A stretch of 64,000 bases of DNA, taken from NCBI GenBank assembly GCA_038561985.1, contig CP073276.1, positions 558,001-622,000 on the forward strand. The letters are read 5' to 3'. The notes under the pieces are model-generated. The model was not told the DNA's origin. It did no database searches and worked only from the letters and a program-made list of their open reading frames with translations. Position numbers and translations under genes: made by a program. This stretch comes from Petrimonas sulfuriphila. GTDB lineage: Bacteria; Bacteroidota; Bacteroidia; Bacteroidales; Dysgonomonadaceae. Below, one piece after another: positions 34,514 to 43,176 of the stretch; within the stretch, counting starts at the first letter, position 1, and every line of letters starts with the position of its first letter.

Positions 34514-35644
34514 ATGACTTTATCCAAAAAAATATTAACATACGTCCCGTTGTTTTTATCTACAATCCTCTGTTTGATTGTTTGTTCTAATGGATATAAT
34601 GGCAACAGCGATGACGAAATTATTTTTCGTGAAGACGTGAAATTAGAAAATCACAAACATTACAAGGCTGTTCCTAATGATTTAGTCCTTATTTATGATG
34701 GTGGAATTCATCGAAATATAAAGTGGGATAAAAATCATTTCTCGCCCTATGTTTCCACATTGAAAAGCGAAAAACACACATTATTGTTCGACGGATTTTT
34801 GTTTTTGGAAATAAAAGATGGAAAAGGACGGGGATTTGCGTCGGGTTATGAGAAGTTAGCCGCACGCAAAACAGAATGGACGGCATTACTTGAAAATTAC
34901 TTTTCCGAAGGCAATGCTATTCATGCGCTAAATGCCCAATTAGAAGATGTTTTTCTAAGCGGTAAGATAGCGGACGAATTAGACAAAAGGAAAGTTGTTT
35001 TAGCTCTGCCGGAACCCATTCCAAATCAAACAGATTGGGGGGAACTGGATGGTATAAGTTTAAATTTTTCTAATAAAAAAGACCGGTTAAAAGCGTGTAA
35101 ATGGTATATAGATTATGCTGAACAACTTTTTAAAAAGGCAAATTTTAACTATGTAGAGTTAGTGGGCTTTTATTGGTTGGCCGAAGAAGCCACGAATAGT
35201 CGTGATTTAGCTAAGGACGTAGCAGCATTTATATACAAAAAAGATTATGATTTCTATTGGATTCCTTATTTTAATTCCGATGGATACCAAGAGTGGAAAA
35301 GTTTAGGTTTTAATCAAGTTTATTATCAGCCCAATTATTTTTTCAATGAGAAAGTTCCTTTCACACAGTTACAAGAAGCATGCGAGAGAGCAAGGAATAA
35401 TCAAATGAACATGGAAGTGGAATTTGACGAAAGAGTGTTAAAGAACTCCAAGGACTGGGGACAACGGCTGAATGACTATTTAGATGTTTTTGAAAAAAAC
35501 GGAGTTTTCGATTCTTTAAAAGTGGCTTATTATCAAGGAGGCGACGCCTTTTACCGTTTATCGCAATCGAAATATTCCGAAGATGTTCAATTATATAATC
35601 GATTGATTGATATCATCATAAGCAGACAAAAAGTGAAAAAATGA
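34514..35644 (+). CDS. DUF4855-like secreted protein
   Basis: The 376-residue product has an N-terminal hydrophobic signal (ILTYVPLFLSTILCLIVCS). A lipobox could be LIVC, but its -1 residue is unusual. The body resembles DUF4855 proteins of Bacteroides PULs (LIYDGG, LLFDGFLFLE, IPYFNSDGYQEWKSLGFNQVYYQPNYFF), a TIM-barrel-like family without assigned activity. The Glu/Asp-rich strands suit a glycan-active protein. It lies directly after the epimerase gene and overlaps the next gene by 4 bp, so it belongs to the operon. Catalysis is inferred from fold and context only. Confidence 0.65.
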   Translation: MTLSKKILTYVPLFLSTILCLIVCSNGYNGNSDDEIIFREDVKLENHKHYKAVPNDLVLIYDGGIHRNIKWDKNHFSPYVSTLKSEKHTLLFDGFLFLEIKDGKGRGFASGYEKLAARKTEWTALLENYFSEGNAIHALNAQLEDVFLSGKIADELDKRKVVLALPEPIPNQTDWGELDGISLNFSNKKDRLKACKWYIDYAEQLFKKANFNYVELVGFYWLAEEATNSRDLAKDVAAFIYKKDYDFYWIPYFNSDGYQEWKSLGFNQVYYQPNYFFNEKVPFTQLQEACERARNNQMNMEVEFDERVLKNSKDWGQRLNDYLDVFEKNGVFDSLKVAYYQGGDAFYRLSQSKYSEDVQLYNRLIDIIISRQKVKK

Positions 35645-36753
35645 AGAATATGAATCTATTAAAAAGTAGAAGGAGTTTTCTGAAAAATATTACCATGGGG
35701 TCAGCCGGATTGATGGCCGCTCAATCATTAAGCGGATGTGGGTCAGGTTTTTTGGAGAAAGGAGGAAAAGTTCAGAGAGAAAGTACACTAAGTAACAAAA
35801 TGTTCGAAACACCCGGTATTTTTAAAGGAATGCCCATTCGCGCAACATTTCTCGATGAAGTAAGCTGGGATATTCCTCATCAGAACTGGGGAGTAAAAGA
35901 GTGGGGCAAGGATTTTCAGGCGATGAAAGCCATCGGAATAAATACCGTGGTTATGATTCGTTCGGGGTTGGCAAAATGGATTGCCTCGCCCTTTGAGTGT
36001 ATTCTCAAAACCGAAGACGTGTATTATCCTCCGGTAGACTTAACCGAAATGTTTCTCACGTTAGCCGACAAGCACGGTATGGCTTTCTATTTCGGAATGT
36101 ACGATTCGGGGAAATATTGGATTGAAGGCTCTTTCCAAAAAGAAATTGACTTGAACATGCGTTTGATTGACGAAGTGTGGAAAAAATACGGACATCACAC
36201 CTCTTTTCAAGGATGGTATTTATCACAAGAAATAAGTCGCCGGACAAAAAACATGGCTAAAATATATGCGGAAGTGGGGAAACACGCAAAAACTGTTTCG
36301 GGAAATCTGCCGACATTGGTATCGCCTTATATTCACGGCGTAAAAACCGACCAGGTAATGGCGGGCGATAAATCCCTATCGGTAAAAGAGCACGAAGAAG
36401 AATGGGACGAAATATTGAGTAACGTAAAAGATGCTGTGGACATCATGGCATTTCAAGACGGACAAGTGGATTATCACGAATTATACGACTACTTGGTGGT
36501 AAACAAAAAACTTGCCGATAAATACGGAATAAAATGCTGGACAAACATCGAATCGTTCGATCGCGATATGCCCATTCGGTTCCTACCCATAAAATGGGAA
36601 AAACTGTTGTTAAAACTCGAAGCCGCGCGAAAAGCAGGAATGGAAAACGCCATTACGTTTGAATTTTCGCATTTTATGAGCCCCAATTCCACCTATTTGC
36701 AAGCGGCGGGATTGTATGAGCGGTATAAAGCGCATTTTAAAGGACAATTATAA
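35641..36753 (+). CDS. DUF4434-type TIM-barrel protein, copy 1
   Basis: The 370-residue protein starts with a twin-arginine-like signal (SRRSFLKNITMGSAGLMAAQ) that ends in a lipobox-like LSGC. The mature part holds FLDEVSWDIPHQNWG, TVVMIRSG, YFGMYDSGKYW, GWYLSQEI and the C-terminal TFEFSHFMSP. DUF4434 proteins are thought to be glycoside hydrolase-like barrels. Conserved acidic residues (E in YLSQEIS, E in IESFDRD, D in FQDGQVDY) could be catalytic. It is a clear paralogue of the protein at 58129-59244. It overlaps the upstream gene by 4 bp (ATGA). Substrate unknown. Confidence 0.78.
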   Translation: MKNMNLLKSRRSFLKNITMGSAGLMAAQSLSGCGSGFLEKGGKVQRESTLSNKMFETPGIFKGMPIRATFLDEVSWDIPHQNWGVKEWGKDFQAMKAIGINTVVMIRSGLAKWIASPFECILKTEDVYYPPVDLTEMFLTLADKHGMAFYFGMYDSGKYWIEGSFQKEIDLNMRLIDEVWKKYGHHTSFQGWYLSQEISRRTKNMAKIYAEVGKHAKTVSGNLPTLVSPYIHGVKTDQVMAGDKSLSVKEHEEEWDEILSNVKDAVDIMAFQDGQVDYHELYDYLVVNKKLADKYGIKCWTNIESFDRDMPIRFLPIKWEKLLLKLEAARKAGMENAITFEFSHFMSPNSTYLQAAGLYERYKAHFKGQL

Positions 36754-36765
36754 TCGCCTCAACGC

Positions 36766-38274
36766 ATGAAAAATAAGGTTTTCTATCTCTTTCTCATTTT
36801 AAATATGTGCTTTTTCTATCCAGGCAAAGCACAAAAAAGCCTTATTCCGCATAACAATGTGTGGAATGTTACCGATTTTGAGGCGAAAGGAGACGGGAAA
36901 ACGTTGAACACCATTGCTTTTCAACAAGCGATAGATAATTGCGCGGCTTTAGGCGGAGGAATTGTGAACGTTTCCGCCGGCTGTTACGTAATTGGAACTA
37001 TTTTCTTAAGAAACAACGTACAATTACATATTGAACCCGGTGCAGAGTTATTGGGAAGTCCCAATAAGCAAGATTATGTCCCAATTCCTCAAAAAGCAGG
37101 GCTAGAGGATAAGTTTTTCCTGATTTTTGCCGAAAATGCCGAACACGTATCCATTACGGGCATGGGGAAAATAAACGGAAACGGCGATGCTTTTTGGCAC
37201 AAAGAAATGCTTTCTGAATTTGTAAGAAAACCCAAATCATGGCGCCCAAGCGGATTAATCGGTTTTGTAAATTGCCGGTTTTTCGCGATAAACGATGTTC
37301 TTCTGAAAAATTCACCCTGCTATACCTTATGGGCGTTAGGTTGCGAGGATTTGAAAATCAATGGTATTACCATTCGCAATGCCATTGACGGTCCCAATAC
37401 CGACGGTATCGATATTGATTGCTGCCGTCGGGTGCTTATTACCAACTGCAACATCGAAGGCGGCGACGATGCCATTGCCATAAAAAGCGATAGCGGACGA
37501 TTGGGAGAAACGCGCCCTTGCGAAGACATAATTGTTTCTAATTGCATACTCAGCTCGCCGCCCGCTTGCGGAATACGTGTAGGATATGAAGGCGATTCGC
37601 CCATTCGGGATTGTATCTTCCAGAACCTGACCATCCGAAATTCAAACCACGGAATAAACGTGATTAGCGTATTGCCAAACCCCAATTATCCGTGCGCCAT
37701 ATTCGAAGGAACAAAAATCGAAAACATACAATTCAACAACATCATAATGCACAATGTTACTCAACCGATTTACATGTGGATGGGAAATGAAAAGCCGGAT
37801 AAACCTTTTGGGGGTTACATGAAAAACATAAGCATCTCAAACCTTACGGCTACAAACGTTGGCAATAGCTTTATCGGAAGCATGCTTGAGGAGAAAAGCA
37901 TTGAGGATATTACGTTATCTAACATAAAATTATTCCCGGGTAAAAGTATTTCGGAAAACACTTATGTGAATGTTTGGGGCAGTTGCCATCCGTACGTTCT
38001 ATATGCAAAGAATGTATCGGGATTGCATATAAATGAGTTGGCTGTTGATTTCTCTTCAACAAAAGAGATTTGGCAACATGCTTTGCATTTTGAGAATGCT
38101 TCAGATATAAGACTGAACCTTTTTTCAGCTATCAAAGCGGAGAGAATACCTTTAAAACACTTGATCTTTGCAGAGAATTCGGTTTTGCAGATTTCCGGTA
38201 ATAGTTATAAAAATAGAAAAAGCCATTTTTTTCTAAAAAAAGATTCAATGTCAAAAATTGATATAAAGAACTAA
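36766..38274 (+). CDS. GH28-like right-handed beta-helix protein
   Basis: This secreted 502-residue protein has a signal peptide (FYLFLILNMCFFYPGKAQ) and a pectinase-type N-terminus, WNVTDFEAKGDGKTLNTIAFQQAID. GH28 signatures NTDGIDI and GGDDAIAIKS are present and supply three of the usual catalytic Asp residues. The later GHG loop is replaced by PPACGIRVGYEGD, and the RIK motif is replaced by NHGINVIS. It may therefore have another substrate or mechanism, or only bind. It lies 12 bp after the DUF4434 gene and 32 bp before susC. Confidence 0.82.
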   Translation: MKNKVFYLFLILNMCFFYPGKAQKSLIPHNNVWNVTDFEAKGDGKTLNTIAFQQAIDNCAALGGGIVNVSAGCYVIGTIFLRNNVQLHIEPGAELLGSPNKQDYVPIPQKAGLEDKFFLIFAENAEHVSITGMGKINGNGDAFWHKEMLSEFVRKPKSWRPSGLIGFVNCRFFAINDVLLKNSPCYTLWALGCEDLKINGITIRNAIDGPNTDGIDIDCCRRVLITNCNIEGGDDAIAIKSDSGRLGETRPCEDIIVSNCILSSPPACGIRVGYEGDSPIRDCIFQNLTIRNSNHGINVISVLPNPNYPCAIFEGTKIENIQFNNIIMHNVTQPIYMWMGNEKPDKPFGGYMKNISISNLTATNVGNSFIGSMLEEKSIEDITLSNIKLFPGKSISENTYVNVWGSCHPYVLYAKNVSGLHINELAVDFSSTKEIWQHALHFENASDIRLNLFSAIKAERIPLKHLIFAENSVLQISGNSYKNRKSHFFLKKDSMSKIDIKN

Positions 38275-38306
38275 AAATAAAAATCTAAATTTAATGATTT
38301 AATAAA

Positions 38307-41300
38307 ATGAAAAGAACAAATCTCTTAGTTGTACGGTATCTTCCGTTTTTCTTTATGTGGATGGTATCTTTCTGTATGTTTGCTCAAGATATTACCATAA
38401 AAGGTAATATTGTAGATTCAAAGAAAACACCATTAATCGGTGTAACAGTTGTTGTCAAGGGAACAAACAATGGGACTGTTACAGATTTAGATGGTAATTA
38501 TGAGCTAAATAATGTTTCGTCAAAAGATGAAATTGAAGTATCATACGTGGGTACCACCAAACAAATTATTCCGGTTAATAATCGGCAAAGAATTGATGTA
38601 ATATTGCTTGATGACACTGAATTATTGGAAGAGGTGGTTGTTACAGCTCTTGGCATTAAACGAGATAAAAAGGCATTAGGATATGCTATGCAAGAAATAA
38701 AAACAGAAGGGATGACCGAATTGCGTTCCGAGAGCGTAGCAAACATGTTACAAGGAAAAATAGCAGGTGTTCAGATCAATCAATCTTCTACCGGAATGGG
38801 AGGATCCACCCGAGTAGTTTTGAGAGGAACGAGTTCTTTGAGTGGAGCTAATCAACCTCTTTGGGTTATAGATGGTATACCGATTAGTGACAATCAAACT
38901 GGAACGGCATCTCAATGGGGTGGTGCTGATTATTCGGGAGCCGCATCAGAGATAAACCCGGATGATATTGCCAGTATTTCAGTGTTAAAAGGTGCAAATG
39001 CCGCAGCAATTTATGGTTCTCGAGCACAAAACGGCGCTATCATCATCACAACAAAAAAAGGTCAAAGCGGAGAGTTAAAAATTGAATATAATGGAAATAT
39101 AAATTTTAGTCAAGCATATAATCCATATAGTTATCAAAACGAATACGCTCAAGGTTCAAACGGAATTTTTTCTTCAAGTGCGAAAGGTAGCTGGGGGCCT
39201 AAAATGGACGGTTCCATTACTGTGAAGAACTGGAGAAATGAATTTTATGGCGAAAGTGCCTATAAAGATTATACCCTTGTTTCTCAAGATGATTTTATTC
39301 ATAATTTCTATCGCACAGGCACAAATTACACAAATACACTTACGGCATCAGGAGGTAGTGATAATTTAACAGCTCGTTTTTCTTTTTCTGATTCAAGAAA
39401 CCAGGGCATTACGCCAAATCATTCACTAAATCGTCAATACTATGATTTGAACACCCAATTTAGTAGTGCATTCATCGACTTAGGAATAAAAGTTAACTTC
39501 ATGCGTCAAAAAGGCTTGAATCGTCCGGCGCAAGGAGAATACGGCGTCATGAAATCACTAATTAATTTACCTCGTAGTATTCGATTGGAAGATCTAAGAA
39601 ATCCAATCAATCCAAATGGAAACGTTGTAAACTGGACAGGTCCGAATAATGAATATTTAAATCCATATGCCTTAACATTACCGGCAAATGGAAACAAAGA
39701 TGAGAGAAATCGTCTTATTGGAATGGTACAGATGAGTGCTAAATTTACAGATTATTTAAAACTTACAGGGCGTGTGGGAATTGATTGGTATAACGATCAA
39801 ATGAAGAGTTACTCTACATATGTTCAAACATCAACTACGGCTAATATCAGCCAGTATTTTAATACGCAAGTAACCAATGAAGAATTCAATGCAGATTTAA
39901 TGTTAAATTTCACAAAACAATTTCATGATTTTGATGTAAACGCAAACTTGGGTACGGCTACAACCTACTATAAGTGGAACAATTTATCCGGTTCATCGGG
40001 CATGTTTAATATTCCTTATTTAGTAGCATTAGCAAATGGAAATAATCAAACAGTATCAGAAGCCTATTCAAAGAAAAGGGTTAACTCAATATTAGGAAAT
40101 GCATCTATCGGATACAAAAGCATGATATATTGCGATGTAACAGCCCGAAACGATTGGTCTTCCACACTTCCTTCAGACAACTGGTCATACTTTTATCCAT
40201 CCGTCAGTTTATCCGCTATCATATCTCAAATGGTAACCCTTCCCCGACAAATATCTTTCTTAAAACTAAGAACCTCATGGGCAAAAGTAGGGAATGACAC
40301 CTATCCTTATATGTTGTATAATGTCTATAATTTAGGCAAAACAAATGGAAATATCCTGAATGCCGTAACTTCTTCCGTATTTCCTCTATACAATTTGAAG
40401 CCGGAAGAGACAAACTCCACTGAAGTTGGTGTAGAAATAAAAATGTTTAATGGACGTTTAGGATTAGATGCTACATGCTATAATTCTAATACGATTAATC
40501 AGATTTTAAAAGTAAGCATGCCCGGGTCGTCAGGATATGAATACAAAAATATAAATGCGGGTAAAATGGCCAGTCATGGATGGGAAATAATGCTTTCCGG
40601 ACGACCTATCCAAACAAAAGATTGGATATGGGATGCAACATTAAATTGGGGTATGAATCGCACAAAATGTATTGAATTGGATCCAACATTAAAGCGCTTT
40701 GTGATCGGGGAAACACGCGTAGGAAAAGCAGTTGTTGAAGAAGGAGGACGTTTTGGCGACATTATCTCTAAAGCCTACGAACGTAATGCTGAAGGACGAA
40801 TTCTAATTGGAGATAATGGTATGCCAATTACAGAAACAGACAAGATTATAGGCAATATGACTCCCGATTGGACTGGGTCTCTATCGTCCACAATACAATA
40901 TAAGAACCTATCTTTTAGCATTTTAGTAGATGGACGTATGGGAGGAAGCTTTATTTCAACTACTGATATGTATGCCCGTACCGCAGGAACCTCTTCTAAA
41001 ACGATAGAAGGAAGAGAAGGAATGGTTATAAATGGAGTTGTTAAATCTACCGGAAAAGAAAACACGAAGAAAGTAAATGCCGAAGATTATTATGCAAGTA
41101 TCGGAGGCGCATACGGTGTGGGGGAAGAATTTTTGTACGATGCGTCTTTTGCTAAACTACGAGAACTGTCCTTCGGCTATATTATTCCTTCCTCTTGGTT
41201 GAAAAAAACACCTATTAATAATGTAAAACTATCCATCGCGGGGCGAGATTTATTATATATTTTTAAAAATGCACCTGTAAATCCGGAAGGTTCATTTTCT

Positions 41301-41384
41301 CGCGAAGATTATGCTCAAGCCTTTGAATACTCATCATTGCCACCAACTCGTTCATTTGGTTTTTCCCTGAATGTTAAATTCTAA
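38307..41384 (+). CDS. SusC/RagA-type TonB-dependent transporter, copy 1
   Basis: The 1025-residue outer-membrane porin has a signal peptide, a carboxypeptidase-like domain (ITIKGNIVDSKKTPLIGVTVVVKGT), a TonB-box region (LLEEVVVTALGIKRDK), a plug (GKIAGVQINQS, VLRGTSSLSGANQPLWVIDG) and a long beta-barrel ending in aromatic KF. It would import oligosaccharides captured by its SusD partner. There is no N-terminal STN domain, so it is unlikely to signal to an anti-sigma factor. It is followed at 13 bp by susD copy 1. Its sequence is visibly more A+T rich than the housekeeping genes. Confidence 0.97.
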   Translation: MKRTNLLVVRYLPFFFMWMVSFCMFAQDITIKGNIVDSKKTPLIGVTVVVKGTNNGTVTDLDGNYELNNVSSKDEIEVSYVGTTKQIIPVNNRQRIDVILLDDTELLEEVVVTALGIKRDKKALGYAMQEIKTEGMTELRSESVANMLQGKIAGVQINQSSTGMGGSTRVVLRGTSSLSGANQPLWVIDGIPISDNQTGTASQWGGADYSGAASEINPDDIASISVLKGANAAAIYGSRAQNGAIIITTKKGQSGELKIEYNGNINFSQAYNPYSYQNEYAQGSNGIFSSSAKGSWGPKMDGSITVKNWRNEFYGESAYKDYTLVSQDDFIHNFYRTGTNYTNTLTASGGSDNLTARFSFSDSRNQGITPNHSLNRQYYDLNTQFSSAFIDLGIKVNFMRQKGLNRPAQGEYGVMKSLINLPRSIRLEDLRNPINPNGNVVNWTGPNNEYLNPYALTLPANGNKDERNRLIGMVQMSAKFTDYLKLTGRVGIDWYNDQMKSYSTYVQTSTTANISQYFNTQVTNEEFNADLMLNFTKQFHDFDVNANLGTATTYYKWNNLSGSSGMFNIPYLVALANGNNQTVSEAYSKKRVNSILGNASIGYKSMIYCDVTARNDWSSTLPSDNWSYFYPSVSLSAIISQMVTLPRQISFLKLRTSWAKVGNDTYPYMLYNVYNLGKTNGNILNAVTSSVFPLYNLKPEETNSTEVGVEIKMFNGRLGLDATCYNSNTINQILKVSMPGSSGYEYKNINAGKMASHGWEIMLSGRPIQTKDWIWDATLNWGMNRTKCIELDPTLKRFVIGETRVGKAVVEEGGRFGDIISKAYERNAEGRILIGDNGMPITETDKIIGNMTPDWTGSLSSTIQYKNLSFSILVDGRMGGSFISTTDMYARTAGTSSKTIEGREGMVINGVVKSTGKENTKKVNAEDYYASIGGAYGVGEEFLYDASFAKLRELSFGYIIPSSWLKKTPINNVKLSIAGRDLLYIFKNAPVNPEGSFSREDYAQAFEYSSLPPTRSFGFSLNVKF

Positions 41385-41397
41385 TTTACATACAACA

Positions 41398-42993
41398 ATG
41401 AAAAAGATTATAAAAAATATACTAATTATAGCAGGGGCTCTTTTCATAACGCTAAACTGCACCGGCGATTTCGAAAAGATGAATGAGAATCCTCTGGCTG
41501 CAAAAGAAGTAAGCCCTAAATTAATTCTTCCCAAAATGCTTGACTATGGATTCAACTGCCGTCCTTGGGAATATCAGGTAGGTGATAATTTGCACACAAA
41601 TTTGTATGCCCAGTATTTTGCAAATACAGCCTCATACTTTCCATCCGGACGTTACGAATGGAAAGACAATTGGGTAAAAGATGGATTTTGGCGTTCGTAC
41701 TATGTCTATCTTTCAAAAAATTTACATGAAGTAAAACAAATGCTCGAGAAAAATCCGCAATATAATAACATGTACCAGATAATGCGTATTATTTCAGCCA
41801 TGGGAGCAGCAAGAACAACCGATTGCTTTGGCGATGTTCCTTATTTCGAAGCAGGACAAGGCATCATAGAGTCTAAATACGACTCTCAAAAAGATATTTA
41901 TTACGACATATTCAAAGAGCTGACAGAGGCTGCCACATCACTTAAATCAAACAAAGAGAATCAAGATGTTTATGGAAATCAAGACATTCTTTTTGGAGGC
42001 GATCTTACAAGATGGATTAAACTAGCTAATTCCCTTCGATTGCGCTATGCATTAAGACTATCTTTTATTGATGCCGAGAAAGCAAAAAAAGAAGGTGAAG
42101 CCGCACTGAAAGAGACTTTAATGACGAGCAATGCCGATAATGCCGGAATAAAAAATGCAGAAGCAAACGCAGGGCACTCCCTCTGGACAATTAGTTTTTG
42201 GAATGAATTTCGAGTAAGCAAGACGATGATTGACATAATGCTTACTCAAAGTTCCGTACACGATCCCCGTTTACCTTTATGGTTTAGCCAAACACAAGGA
42301 TATGTATATGGAAAATCGGATATTCAGTATCAAGGTGTTCCTAATGGATTACCTGCTTCCGAATTAACCAAACCTCAATATACCGCAGTAAATAACTCAT
42401 GTGTATGGGGATTATACGTTTATCCAGAATGGAATCAAAAAGAAAAGGGAAGCGTTAAAGAAGGAACTGTGCCAAACGGAACAATTGTAAAGCCTCAAAT
42501 TATTATGAATTATGCCGAAGTTTGTTTTTTGAAAGCAGAAGCAGCACTTCGAGGATGGGCAACTTCCGGCAATGCTAAAGTAAATTACGAAGAAGGAATT
42601 TTGGCTTCCTTTGCCGAAGCAAGACAGGGAGTTAATTCAACTCTTTATTCAACGAAAAATGATGATGAATATATTCACGGAGGAAATGTAAAATGGAAGG
42701 ATACAAATGATTTTGAAACTAAGTTAAAACAAATTATCACACAGAAGTGGATTGCCATTTACCCAAATGGAACAGAAGCTTGGACAGAATTTCGTCGCAC
42801 AGGCTATCCCTTATTAACTCCTGTTGTTCAAAGTGATCTAAGTTTGATTAAGTCTGGAGAATTTATTAAAAAGTTCCGCTATATCGACGATGAAAGAAAT
42901 TTAAACAGATATTCAAAACAAACTTCACTTAATCAAGGAAAAGGCGATGGACAAAATATTCGTGTCTGGTGGGATACTGGACGTTATAAGTAA
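41398..42993 (+). CDS. SusD/RagB-like glycan-binding lipoprotein, copy 1
   Basis: The 531-residue product begins MKKIIKNILIIAGALFITLNCTGDFEKMNENP, with a lipobox-like LNC and the usual SusD ending, an Arg-rich region close to the C-terminus (VWWDTGRYK). It is of the shorter SusD-like 2 type (RIISAMGAARTTDCFGDVPYFEA is diagnostic, including the FGDVP core). A longer frame that starts in the end of susC is not used because its signal peptide is worse. It would form the lid of the SusC barrel. After it lies a long hairpin. Confidence 0.94.
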   Translation: MKKIIKNILIIAGALFITLNCTGDFEKMNENPLAAKEVSPKLILPKMLDYGFNCRPWEYQVGDNLHTNLYAQYFANTASYFPSGRYEWKDNWVKDGFWRSYYVYLSKNLHEVKQMLEKNPQYNNMYQIMRIISAMGAARTTDCFGDVPYFEAGQGIIESKYDSQKDIYYDIFKELTEAATSLKSNKENQDVYGNQDILFGGDLTRWIKLANSLRLRYALRLSFIDAEKAKKEGEAALKETLMTSNADNAGIKNAEANAGHSLWTISFWNEFRVSKTMIDIMLTQSSVHDPRLPLWFSQTQGYVYGKSDIQYQGVPNGLPASELTKPQYTAVNNSCVWGLYVYPEWNQKEKGSVKEGTVPNGTIVKPQIIMNYAEVCFLKAEAALRGWATSGNAKVNYEEGILASFAEARQGVNSTLYSTKNDDEYIHGGNVKWKDTNDFETKLKQIITQKWIAIYPNGTEAWTEFRRTGYPLLTPVVQSDLSLIKSGEFIKKFRYIDDERNLNRYSKQTSLNQGKGDGQNIRVWWDTGRYK

Positions 42994-43020
42994 CTCTATA
43001 GTATTTATTCAAATAATATA

Positions 43021-43096
43021 TAAGTAATAGAAAAGAATTAGAATGATAATTCTTGAGAGCTACTTTGAGATCGCTATAATTCTTTTCTGTTACTTA
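43021..43096 (+). promoter_or_regulatory. long inverted repeat between the two susCD pairs
   Basis: A 20-nt arm at 43021-43040 pairs with 43077-43096 with only one G.U wobble, and a further 7-bp pairing (TTTATTC with GAATAAA) flanks it after a short internal loop. The 36-nt apical part can form a second small stem, AGAAT/ATTCT (43038-43052), that competes with the main one. It lacks a T-run, so it is more probably an RNA-processing, stabilising or attenuating structure than a simple terminator. Confidence 0.65.
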
Positions 43097-43176
43097 GCTG
43101 AATAAATGTCTTGAGAAATGGCCAAAAAAAGATTAATTCAAACACTTAATTTAACTCTAAATAAAACTTAAAATCA

